Part shown: in pieces, positions 34,101 to 43,275 of the stretch
How the letters are laid out: each line of letters opens with the position of its first letter
Position numbering within the stretch: the stretch's first letter is position 1
From: Alisma plantago-aquatica
Taxonomy: Eukaryota; Streptophyta; Magnoliopsida; Alismatales; Alismataceae
NCBI GenBank assembly: GCA_963693085.1
Contig: OY856409.1
Span: forward strand, 503,286,303-503,350,302
DNA: 64,000 nt
Reading direction: 5' to 3'
Position numbers and translations under genes: made by a program
The notes under the pieces: generated by a model
Database searches by the model: none
What the model saw: the letters and a program-made list of their open reading frames with translations, nothing else
Told to the model about the DNA's origin: nothing

Positions 34101-35262
34101 CATGTGGATACTCATATTGTAATAAGCAAGTGTCATCTATAATATGGACAGTCATATTGTAGAGCCAACCGTAATGTAAGTGACAGTTTTGTAATATGTA
34201 TAGTCAAATTGTAATAAGCAAGTGTCATCTATAATATGGACAGTCATACTATAATAGGCAAGAGCCAACCATAATGTAAGTGACAGTTTTGTAATATGTA
34301 TAGTCAAATTGTAATAAGCAAGTGTCATATATAATATAGACAGTCACATTGTAATAGGCAAGAGGCAATTCTAATGTAGGTGACAATTTTGTAATATGGA
34401 TACTCATATTGTAAAAAGAAAGTGTCATCTGTAATATGGACCGTCACATTATAATAGGCAAGAACCAACTATAATATAGGTGACAATTTGTAATATGGGT
34501 AGTCATGTTGTAATAAGCAAGTATCATCTGTAATATGGACAATCACATTGTAATAGGAAAGAGCCAACTGTAATGTAGGTGATAGTTTTGTAATATAGAT
34601 AGTCATATTGTAATTTTCAAGTGTCATATGTCATATGGACAGTCAATTGTAATATGCAAGAGTTCGTAATGTAGGTGACATATTGTAATATGGATAGTCA
34701 TATTGTAATAAGCAAGTGTCATATGTAATATGGACAGTCACATTGTAATAGGCAAGGGCTAACAATAATGTAGGTGATAGTTTTGTAATATGAATAGTCA
34801 TATTGTAATAAGCAAGTGTCATTTGTAATATGGACAATCACATTGAAATAGGCAAAAGTCAACCGTAATGTAGATGATAGTTTTGTAATATGGATATTCA
34901 TATTGTAATAAGCAAGTGTCATCTGTAATATAGACAGTCACATTATAATAGGCAAGAGCTAACCGTAAGGTAGGTGATAATTTTGTAATATGGATACTCG
35001 TATTGTAATAAGTAAGTGTCATCTGTAATATAGATAGTCACATTGTAATAGGCAAGAGGCAACTGTATTGTAGGTGACAATTTTGTAATATGGATAGTCA
35101 TGTTGTATTAAGCAAGTGTCATATGTCATATGGACAGTCACATTGTAATAGGCAAGAGCCAACCATAATGTAGGAGATAGATTTGCAATATAGATACTCA
35201 TATTATAATAAGCAAGTGCCATCTGTAATATTGACAGTAATGGACAAAAGTCAACTGTAATG
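34101..35262. repeat. 100-bp minisatellite built from five 20-bp GTAAT units
   Basis: About 11.6 copies with a constant 100-bp period (GTAATATG at 34191, 34291, 34391 and so on). Each 100-bp unit splits into five 20-mers, all beginning GTAAT or ATAAT. A typical set is GTAATATGGATAGTCATATT; GTAATAAGCAAGTGTCATCT; GTAATATGGACAGTCACATT; GTAATAGGCAAGAGCCAACC; GTAATGTAGGTGACAGTTTT. The first and third, and the second and fourth, are similar to each other. So the array arose by amplifying a 20-mer, then a 40-mer, then a 100-mer. Frames through it give only repetitive peptides (YYNMSIHITK) and are not genes. Confidence 0.97.
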
Positions 35263-35637
35263 TAGAGGTTCCAATGTAGTCCATCACGGATGGACATATC
35301 ACGTTGGCATTCAATCAAACACAACATTGTCAACGTAATAATAATGTGCGGAGAGCCCGACAGAAGTGTCTCATACATAATGTTGACCAGACAGACACAT
35401 TGAACAAGAGGGGATTGAGATAAAGGCAAAAGTACTGAGATCGGTATAGAAATTTGAGGTGTTCTGATTCGAGAGCTTTTCCTTTAATGATGTTGATTAA
35501 AAAAATGCAAATCGCAACTGAAGCTATTTTCTATAATTATATTTTCTTGGAATGAAGCTCACCGGTGGTATGTAGTACCCAGCAAAATATTAAATTTGAA
35601 TCAAATTGATCTCGATCTGCGGCTGCAGTCATCCGCC

Positions 35638-36540
35638 TCAGGCGGCGTCTTCCTGTAGAGCGCTCTGCCACAGACGTTCGAACTCCTCCATGGCCTCCCG
35701 CGCCAATGGGATCCCAACATCAACCCTATGACGGCCATCTGGCGTTTCAGCGAGCGACATACCGCCAATCTTTTTGGACGACACAGACTCAACCTTGACG
35801 GGCTTCCCCCATCTGAAATCCACCTCGTAAACACCCAATCTAGGCGACCCGGTGATGCTGAGTGTGTCGGTGAACCTCTGCTTCATCATTTCTTTAAACA
35901 GCCCCTCACCAAGTCTGATGAGCATCTCGCAGTCTTGCAGGTCATGTACCTCCTTCCAGATCTTTGATGCCGCAACAGTGAGCCCCTGGTCCCCGACGAG
36001 GTCCGCCGTGTTGGCGGGTGTGATAGTGACGCTGAGGCAGTTGCCGAAGTACTCTACGGGTAACGACGGGCTGATGCGGAAATGGAGGTTTGGGACGAAC
36101 GAGAAGAGCTTTTGGGACTCGTTGAGCTTCCCTCGGGCCTTTACTGTGCATACCCACGCAAGGGCTGAGGCGACGATGAAGGAGGAGTAGCGGACGCCAG
36201 GTGGAGGGTAGGTCTTACGGCGGAGGACGTCGAGGTCAGGGCGGGACAGCGGGATGGTTGCGCGGAGGAGTGGTAGACGTGTACCGACTGATGAGGAAAT
36301 CGTCGTTGTTTCCATGTTTTGCTGTGTCATCTTTACCGCAACAGACACGTCGGAAAAGTATATCTGTCACTGACCTTTTGGATCGTGGACGATGGACCAG
36401 TCAAATATGGGACGGCACACCCCTGCAGCGGCTTCGTCGACGTCGATGGCGGCAGTGGCGAGGTCCAGGTCCTGGTTCGCATGCAGCTACCGAGAGAGGG
36501 CGGCCCGGGTCTTGAAGAAGTGAGTCGTCGAAGACGCGTC
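35638..36540 (-). pseudogene. BAHD acyltransferase C-terminal half (malonyltransferase-like)
   Basis: BAHD enzymes transfer acyl groups from CoA thioesters to phenolics and other metabolites in the cytosol. The open frame (236 codons, 36348-35638) covers about the last half of a normally 440-460-residue protein. It shows YSSFIVASALAWVC (about residues 53-66), YFGNC (about 99-103, typical of anthocyanin and phenolic-glucoside malonyltransferases), a GSPRLGVYEVDFRWGKPVKV segment near residue 175, and a C-terminal EAMEEFERLW helix. The structural DFGWG motif reads DFRWG (Gly to Arg). Upstream in other frames, RPIFDWSIVHDPKG (about 36430-36390) and FFKTRAALSR (about 36515-36485) resemble the preceding region, but the catalytic HxxxD motif is absent. 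High GC unlike the surroundings. Best read as a captured, dead fragment. Confidence 0.85.
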
Positions 36541-36714
36541 CACACCGTGAGTCGACGAAGACGCTCCGGAACAGGAACCGTGAAAATCAAATACAGTCGG
36601 CGTCACAAAGAACACGAGAAGGGAAAAGTTGTGATGTAATTACAGTCAGTGCCACCGTCAATGTGCGAACGGGTAACAAAACTAATCTACCCGCGCGGGC
36701 AGCCAATAAATATC

Positions 36715-36715
36715 C

Positions 36716-36759
<44 letters not shown>
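36715..36759. repeat. (TA)n(GA)n microsatellite
   Basis: About 13 TA units followed by nine GA units, lying between the inverted-repeat element (ends 36708) and the MITE (starts 36759). Confidence 0.95.
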
Positions 36760-37148
36760 TCAGGCTAGAATACACTCGAGTGTATCCGGAGCGGAATACA
36801 CTCAAGTAGTTTTTCATGATGCAATATTTTTTTTTTAAAATCTAATCCATTGATCTTCTTAAACATCTCGTGAACAACTCATACGCAAAATTTGAGCACA
36901 TTTGGATATGTGTAGCTCATGTTATGAAGACCGCAAAAATTATGCATTTCAAATTAGTTTCGCGCGTCGATTTTGTTGCCCTTGGATGAGTGACTTACAC
37001 TCATCCAAATGGGCTCAAAATTTGTATGTAGCCTAGTTATAGTATGACAGTGAAGATCAACGATTTACATTTTGAAAAAAATAATCTTGATATGCAAACA
37101 CACTTGAGTGTATTCGTGTGATCCGTACACTCGAGTGTATTCTAGCCT

Positions 37149-37151
<3 letters not shown>
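36759..37151. mobile_element. 393-bp MITE in a (TA)n microsatellite
   Basis: The ends are inverted repeats: GTCAGGCTAGAATACACTCG at 36759 and its complement ending CTAGCCTGAC at 37151. Similarity extends about 50 bp inward (ACACTCAAGTAG near 36800, complemented near 37100). The outer 12 bp also form a palindromic ACACTCGAGTGT. Left flank is (TA)n(GA)n and right flank (TA)n, so the element sits inside a TA tract. No coding frame. This mode of insertion resembles the Micron group of rice, but I claim no sequence homology. Confidence 0.85.

Positions 37152-37182
<31 letters not shown>
37152..37182. repeat. (TA)n microsatellite
   Basis: Uninterrupted TA repeats directly after the MITE; together with 36715-36759 this is probably one tract split by the insertion. 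Confidence 0.95.
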
Positions 37183-37185
<3 letters not shown>

Positions 37186-37304
37186 CTTTCGACTAGTTGG
37201 GATAAAAAACTTAAAAGTATAATGTGATACCTTAAACTAGGGTCAAAAGTAAATCAATATATGGTTTTAGAAATAGTAATCTCTCATCGTGAACAGAATG
37301 AGCT

Positions 37305-37985
37305 TACATTCTTCTTGAGGTGTTCATTGATGCCTTGATCTTGTCAACAAACTCTGGCCCATCATTGAGGTCATTGCTCTTCTAGACTTTTTTAAGACAC
37401 GAGAATATCTTGAAAGAGACCCTGCATACACAACCAATATATTTCAAATGTATTTTGTTTCTCACACAAATAAAAAAGGTGTCCAGAAACTTAGAAATCT
37501 TTGTATAACAGAAATTCAAAACACAATGCAATTATTACGGACGGATGCATATATAGAAGGCGTGACATATACGATGGTCCATGAACTTGTCCCTGATGAA
37601 TTTCATAATGTTGGAATCAAGGAACAAGTTCACGCTTACATGTAGAAATGCACATGGTTCAACTCTTCTATGACAGTTGGAAGTGGCCAAGGGCAATGTC
37701 AAAATTGTGTAGCTTGGATGTCGCGTTGAAGTCAAATATAGAAATATTGGTGCAAGCAATAAATGGGCCAAGTAGTGCCAAGAAATCGAATCGAAATAGA
37801 AAACTGATAAGCTATGAAAAAATGTGTTAATACACCATATGACCTTACACTCTTCTTGAGGTGTTTATTGATGCCTTGATCTAGTGACTTGTCAAGAAGA
37901 TCCTAGTTTGACTTGTTAGGGTCATTTCTCTTATCTAACATGTTAAGACACTAGAATATTTTGGAAGAACCCCTTCACAAACAAT
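37305..37985. repeat. Pair of roughly 130-bp direct repeats 540 bp apart
   Basis: 37310-37435 and 37848-37985 share CTTCTTGAGGTGTT.ATTGATGCCTTGATCT..TTGTCAA, TAAGACAC.AGAATAT.TTG and CC.TTCACAAACAA-like endings, with moderate divergence. Frames between them (37448-37645 and 37648-37830 plus) match no known family. They could be the ends of a small inserted element or a local duplication. Confidence 0.6.
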
Positions 37986-38527
37986 CAAGAACAGCCCAGG
38001 TAAGCCGCCCACTTTCACTGACGCCGCTGGGCAGTTGGGCGCCTGGAGTTGGGTAAGGAAATGAAAGGGACAATAGAAAAAAAATAGTAAAGAATATTAG
38101 CATCTAGAAGTTGATCGGAAGGGTAGGGGAGACTCACCCATTTAGATGACCGAGAGAGGTCATCTTGTTCGTTGCCGCACACATCTAAACACTGATTGAA
38201 TTCATTTGGTTGGTTAATTGCGATTTAGGATGTCCGGAATGCACGAGTGAGGAGTACATAGTGTGGATGTTGTTAACGCCAAACCAAAACAAGGCTGAAA
38301 TCACATATCCATCCGTAAATGCTAATCCAGTAAAACCGAAAACAACAACTCAATCGACCAAGTCGGAGAAAATAGCCCACCCAGCTGATGTTCATTTCAA
38401 AACTGTGTTTGGTTTGGTTTTGACTGCCATGCACCGGAACTAGAGAAACAAACACTCATCCAAAACCCCGATACAGAATCAAATTTGCAACCGAGAAGGA
38501 GATGGGAAGAAAAATCAACAAGAAAAA
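37986..38527. other. Unassigned stretch
   Basis: A 77-codon plus frame (38210-38443) is not recognised. Nothing else can be supported. Confidence 0.45.
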
Positions 38528-38531
38528 CTAC

Positions 38532-38752
38532 CTCTGTAGAAGCCACAGCGTGTTTGCATCTGACCCACTTCCATCATACAATGAGTGATGCAACCAATGC
38601 ACATCAACAACTTCTCGTTTACTAACACCAAGACTCTCTGAATCCAACTCCCCAACCTTTTCCGCCACAGCTACAAACTCGAATGACAACCCCAACGTAT
38701 TTGCAAAATCTGACAACCTCTTCCCGGTCGCCCTCCAACGCATCTACAAAGG
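38532..38752 (-). pseudogene. SCARECROW-type GRAS domain fragment
   Basis: GRAS proteins are plant transcription regulators; SCARECROW acts in root and shoot radial patterning. The minus strand encodes [20 protein letters not shown], then [20 protein letters not shown], then [20 protein letters not shown] and LLQR. This is the VHIID-flanking and PFYRE-region part of SCARECROW, whose subfamily hallmark HSLYD.TGSD is kept. One base gained or lost before ATGKRL shifts the preceding residues (ALE) out of frame. The piece ends at an AG/GT boundary (38530-38525) like the exon end of SCARECROW genes, and no following exon is found down to 38000. It is a duplicated or captured exon fragment of about 70 of roughly 650 residues, not a gene. 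Confidence 0.85.
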
Positions 38753-38759
38753 TTTCTCT

Positions 38760-40480
38760 GGAAATGACAAAAATTGTTTTGTGTTAGCTAACAATTTGCA
38801 TCAATGAACTTTAAAACATCTTTCAAATTGAGAAAGTCAAGTCAAATTATACTAGATTATACATATAGTAAAATCCAGCTACTCGTGGAAGCTAAATATA
38901 GAAAAAAGATGTGAGTTTGTATCTCTAATAAGATGAATAAATCTTATATAAACATACCATTTTATATCTGTAATTAATGAATAATACTTCATACTTAGGA
39001 AAATAGAATACAACAAATTCTTTACAGGCTCGATACACATAAACGTGCTCATTTAGCTTAAAGTAATAAATACTAAAATAATAATAATTTATGCAGGTAA
39101 TGAAGTGTCATTGTGTCTGTAGGATGCCTAGAACAGTGCTTGGGTGCGCATTCTATAAGTGGCATAGACTTGCAGACTATTGCTGCATTTGATAAACACT
39201 TGAAAGTTTGATTAGAATGGAAAAAATAGTTTAATAGGAAAAGTTTGAATCACAATAATCTATCTAGTTCATGGTGGTCGGATATAGAGTGATATATGTC
39301 TTACTAACCATGATCGTGAGGGTTGGCTCGAAGGAGCTTGCAGACCACTATGTCATTCGACGACCCCTAACAGGCATGTCAGCCTGTAGATACTGAGCTT
39401 CGGATGCGGCGAGGCCATGGTGGTGGTGTTGCCGGTGTCAGCCTCCACGTCATATGCCAACAGGTGTTGCCTGATCTGCTGGTCCATGTTGTCCAAAATT
39501 GTCCAAATGAAACAAGAGCAATAAGTATGGTAGTTCAATTATCAGTAATGAGTTATGATACAACCAAACAGCTGTCTATGATCTATCTAGCCACTTATTC
39601 AGATCTATAGTGAAACACGTAAGAGGATAAACTCAAAGAGACAAAAAGAGAGACACTGCTTAAATGTATAGTATTGAAATTTATACGAAACAAAATGAGT
39701 GTTATGTTTATATAACATATATAAGGTTGTGAATATATAAAGTTGACTTTTGTAAGTATTAGCATTGCTTTAGAAAATTAGATTGCTTAGAAATACCTTC
39801 ACTGCCGTACTCGCTCCACTTGTAGACAGATGCAAGTCAAGTGCACCCAAATCAATCATATGATTCTCCATCAAATCCCTTCACCATGACTTTGGATCTC
39901 TCAACCACATACACATTTAAAATAAAACGAACAAAGACATATAACATGAACAACTTTTATTCTAGATAAATGACACATCCAAAAAGAATATAGATATTTT
40001 TATTTCATAGAAGCTACACATGGAAGTTTTGAAAATTTTATAAATAAATTAAATGGTGCCAAGAACAAATTGCCAAAATCTATTTATACATTTACTAAAT
40101 GAATAGGAAATAAAGTGCCTTGTGTAAGAAAAATACAAAGAAAAGTCTAGATATGAAAAAGACTTCATAAGAAACTAATTCCTAAATCTATAACTCTAAT
40201 AGGAAGTAGATCATTAAATTTCTAATCACTAAAGTGATCTGTGTTTTCTGGTGGAGTGGATGATTGCAACATGTGTGTAGACCGACCCTACAAAAAGAAG
40301 AAAAAATAAGCTAGAAGTGTCCATACCTTATTATACATGTTTAGTCTTGATTATAAATTAAGTAGAATAGGTAAATTAATCAGTTTACCGCATTTTGAAG
40401 AACTTCCTGATGGAGAGTATGCCTTCTTTCAATAAAATTCATTTTTCCATTTCTTCTCTCCTAGTAGTACATAGAACAAT
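38760..40480. other. Unassigned stretch between the GRAS fragment and CACTA 2
   Basis: AT-rich, with a more GC-rich patch at 39355-39490 whose minus frame (39538-39353) is not recognised. The low-coordinate terminus of CACTA 2 is expected here, but no convincing CACTA end was found. Confidence 0.5.
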
Positions 40481-40485
40481 AAATG

Positions 40486-43275
40486 TTACAATTTGCGACG
40501 AATGAAAAATAAGTATATGAGGTGTAAGTACCATACCAATACAACTATTCTTGAATTAGCTTTAATGAGTTCTCTTTTACTATCATCTAGCTCCTTTCTG
40601 GTATCTTTTAGCTGTTGTTGAAGTTCTATAACAATGCCATGTAGTACTTCTTTTGCTTTTTCGGTTTTGCATATCTCGACGAGATACGGTGGCACAGAAA
40701 CCACTTTCAAACCCTCCGCGATATTTTCCAATCACTTCATCCAGAAATGATGAAAACTCTAATGGATCTCGTGTCTTGTCTATCTATACTTGTTGGGAAA
40801 TTTTTGCTTCTTATCTAGATGGCCTGAGACGTAGACCTCCAATGCTGGATGCTCCTTTTTCTCAATGTTTTGTACAAGATCAGATAATACACAATATTGT
40901 TTGGATAGCTTGTAAGATAGAAACATCACTTTAAACAAATTAGTAACATATTCTTTCCTATTTAAAGTGATGGCTTGCAAACGAGATAGGTCCATGTGTA
41001 TAGGTAGGCCTTACTATGCTTCTGATACTCTTATTTTTAGCCGACAATTGCTGAAATAAATATTATAGTTATGTTATGTCAAATTTAATGATATATAGTA
41101 TATTACATGGTACTATCACCTTGTTTTTTTCTTCATCCCAGTATTGCAAATGTGAAATAAGAAAGACGGCTAATCATTGTATTAGATAGGAGAAACTCTG
41201 CCCCTATAAATAGGAGAACAGGGAAGCGTACAGGACATAAGACAACCCTAATGGGCCAAGACACTTGGGCCCATATTACAAAGACACTAATAACAATAAT
41301 AAAAGACTCTCTAACACTCCCCCTCAAGCTGAAGTTGGGATAATCCCAAATCAGCTTGCAAATAGAGAGTCAACTAAAAAATAAAGAGACAAAAAAAGAT
41401 ATACCATGCTCATACAAGATTTTCTCCCCTCAAGATTACAATTAAGCACTCATCTCTCAAATACTCCCTCTCAAGTAGATAGTCCATAGCACAAGCAGGT
41501 AAGCAGGTCGCAGAAGCTTCTTGATCATCATAGTAGAATCTAGAGCAGTAGTAAGCATCACAGCAACATGGTCTTCAACATAGTGGCTAACGTCGCATCC
41601 CAGAGAGTGTTGGGTCACAGGCAGCAAAGTCCAGAGAGTGCTGGATCACAGGTAGCAGTAGTAGTCGACGTACAAATAAAGTACAGACAAACCAGAGAGT
41701 GTTGCACACAGCAGTAGACAGTAGAAGTCGACGTGCAAAACAGAGCACAGACGGGTCGACATGCACAAGGCATGGACAAGCCAAAGAGTGTTGGCAACAC
41801 AACAGTAGAAGTCGTAGCCGGATAGAAGACATCAAATAAATTGGCAGCAAAAATAAACTCCAGATGTGTAAAACTCCAAGAAGCAGGCAGTAGTATTAAT
41901 ATAAGTGTCCTCTCTCTTCCTCTACTCTTTCTCCTCTATTCTCCCCCTCACACCAAGCACGGAAGGAGTAAATGAGTGGTTGGTGCGGAGAGTCAAAAAA
42001 CAATAGTAGAGGCAAAGTTTTTCTGTAGGTAAATAGGTGGAGGAGGCAACCGACAACACGCATGGATCTTAGAAAAACCCACATAGGGGCAACAGATAGA
42101 GAAAAAATCTACGCCAACATGGAGGATTAATCACTCCACCATGAGGCGCAGACAGATAGAGAAGATGAATCACGTTACTCCATCAATGTGCCAGAATTGG
42201 AAAGTTACCGAGGCTGTCCGGAGATTTCGGAAAGAGAAACGGAGCTAGACGGAGGGCTTGTGGTGGATTAGGCCACAAGGATAGAGGTTATTAGGGGATT
42301 AGAGGTGGATTGAGGGCTGCATAGGGGTGGGCGGTGCTACTGTAGTGGTGTACTGTAGCAAATGTACTGTAGCGGCGCGGAAGTACTGTAGCGCTGAAGG
42401 AAAGGACGCCCGAAGCAGCAGAAAATGAAAGAAATAGCCTCCGAGACCATGGAACAGCCTGCGGGCAGCCGACCCACAAGGAAGAAGGGTGGCCGCCCGC
42501 CGGCTACATCTCCCTCTTGTTTCTCTCTCTCACGTACGACGATGGCTCAAGATCGCTGCTCTAATACCATGTTAAATAAGAAAAGACGGCTAATCATTGT
42601 ATTAGATAGGAGAAACTCTGCTCCTATAAATAGGAGAACAGGGAAGCATACAGGACATAAGACAACCCTAATGGGCCAAGACACATGGGCCCATATTACA
42701 AAGACACTAATAATAATAATAAAAGGCTCTCTAACATCAACAATTCTTTCCATTGCTCAGAATCAATTCTTTTGTCTCCGCAAGCTGAGGCTTGTTCCTC
42801 TATAGTCTTTTTTTCATCATAATATTTTCTCTTCAGGTTGTATCTCCAAGATTTCATTTGTTGCATAATTCTCTTACAAGAAATTACAACACCATCTAGG
42901 GGGTCCTAGGTCTCTCCATCCTCCATTACAAATTCAAAATCATCCTACCAAATTTTAAATAACAAAATTTCCATGTCAAAAATACTTATAGCATTCATTT
43001 ACATGCACATGTACTTAAATTTAACTATAGTGTTGCATACCATTAATCTGCATCACCTTCTCAAAACTCCTTTGATGTTTTGGTCTCCAAACTTTAGCTA
43101 TAGAAAAATGTTATGCGCGTCTAGCATACAACCCCAACTATCCTGATAGTTTCTGACGTTCATCACAAGCAGGTACTCCTAATTCTTTATCTATAATGCA
43201 AACTCATTTTTGTCATCTTTTGGAGCAACTACTTCGTAAGTGGTGCATCCTCTTGTATTCTTTTTAGCTTGATAA
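40486..43275 (-). pseudogene. Transposase_24 protein of CACTA 2, split by a TRIM
   Basis: The minus strand begins with TRGCTTYEVVAPKDDKNEFA (about 43252-43195) and GVPACDERQKLSG (about 43170), the 'TRG...PVG.N...' start of Transposase_24. Then come MQQMKSWRYNLKRKYYD (about 42865-42815) and GDKRIDSEQWKELL (about 42785-42740). Coding sense stops at 42737 and resumes at about 41148 with a YWDEEKNKV block, so the 1.6-kb LTR element interrupts one exon. Then follow AKNKSIRSIVRPTYTHGPIS (about 41035-40975, the 'NR.K..HttG' region) and a coiled-coil tail (IVIELQQQLKDTRKELDDSK, 40645-40560). There are frame shifts and a stop near 40965. The protein would be a DNA-binding partner of the transposase. 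Confidence 0.75.
41151..42736 (-). mobile_element. TRIM-like 1.59-kb LTR element
   Basis: Two direct repeats, 41151-41316 and 42570-42736 (about 166 bp, more than 90 percent alike), begin TGTTAGAGAG and end TTAACA/TTCACA on the minus strand. Immediately after the upstream copy lies TGGTATTAGAGC (42569-42558), a tRNA-iMet primer site. Immediately before the downstream copy lies the purine tract GAGGGGGAG (41325-41317). There is no coding capacity, as in TRIM elements. Internally, a phrase CCAGAGAGTGTTG..ACA.CAGTAGAAGTCGACGT recurs three times (41600-41820). Flanking pentamers are GCAAA and TCAAC on the plus strand, matching at three of five positions, so the target duplication is decayed or absent. 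Confidence 0.88.

Larger units (their letters stand above)
32751..36708. mobile_element. 3.96-kb inverted-repeat element carrying gene fragments
   Basis: Perfect 21-bp inverted ends start TATTGGCTGCCC and finish GGGCAGCCAATA, each containing the palindrome ACCCGCGCGGGT. Weaker similarity continues inward (a TACCCGT word about 20 bp further in on both sides). The interior mixes GC-rich blocks (32760-33450 and 35640-36650, gene-like) with a minisatellite and AT-rich spacer. There is no transposase, so it is non-autonomous. No clear target duplication; flanks are microsatellite on both sides. Superfamily unknown: Pack-MULE-like, hAT-like or a microsatellite-targeting element are all possible. 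Confidence 0.7.

Noticed and set aside
34101..35262. Regular repeats as a CRISPR array
   Set aside because: There are no unique spacers: every 20-mer is a variant of its neighbours. The context is a plant nuclear genome.
34643..35429. Minus-strand open frames giving YYNMSIHITK repeats as a repetitive protein
   Set aside because: They follow from the 100-bp satellite, whose period is not a multiple of three, so the frames drift; no domain or start context.
35638..36348. BAHD frame as a working acyltransferase
   Set aside because: The N-terminal half with the catalytic HxxxD is absent and DFGWG is DFRWG; it lies inside an inverted-repeat element.
42425..42805. 126-codon plus-strand frame across the TRIM LTR
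   Set aside because: It runs antisense through the LTR and primer site and into the CACTA exon; no similarity to any protein.
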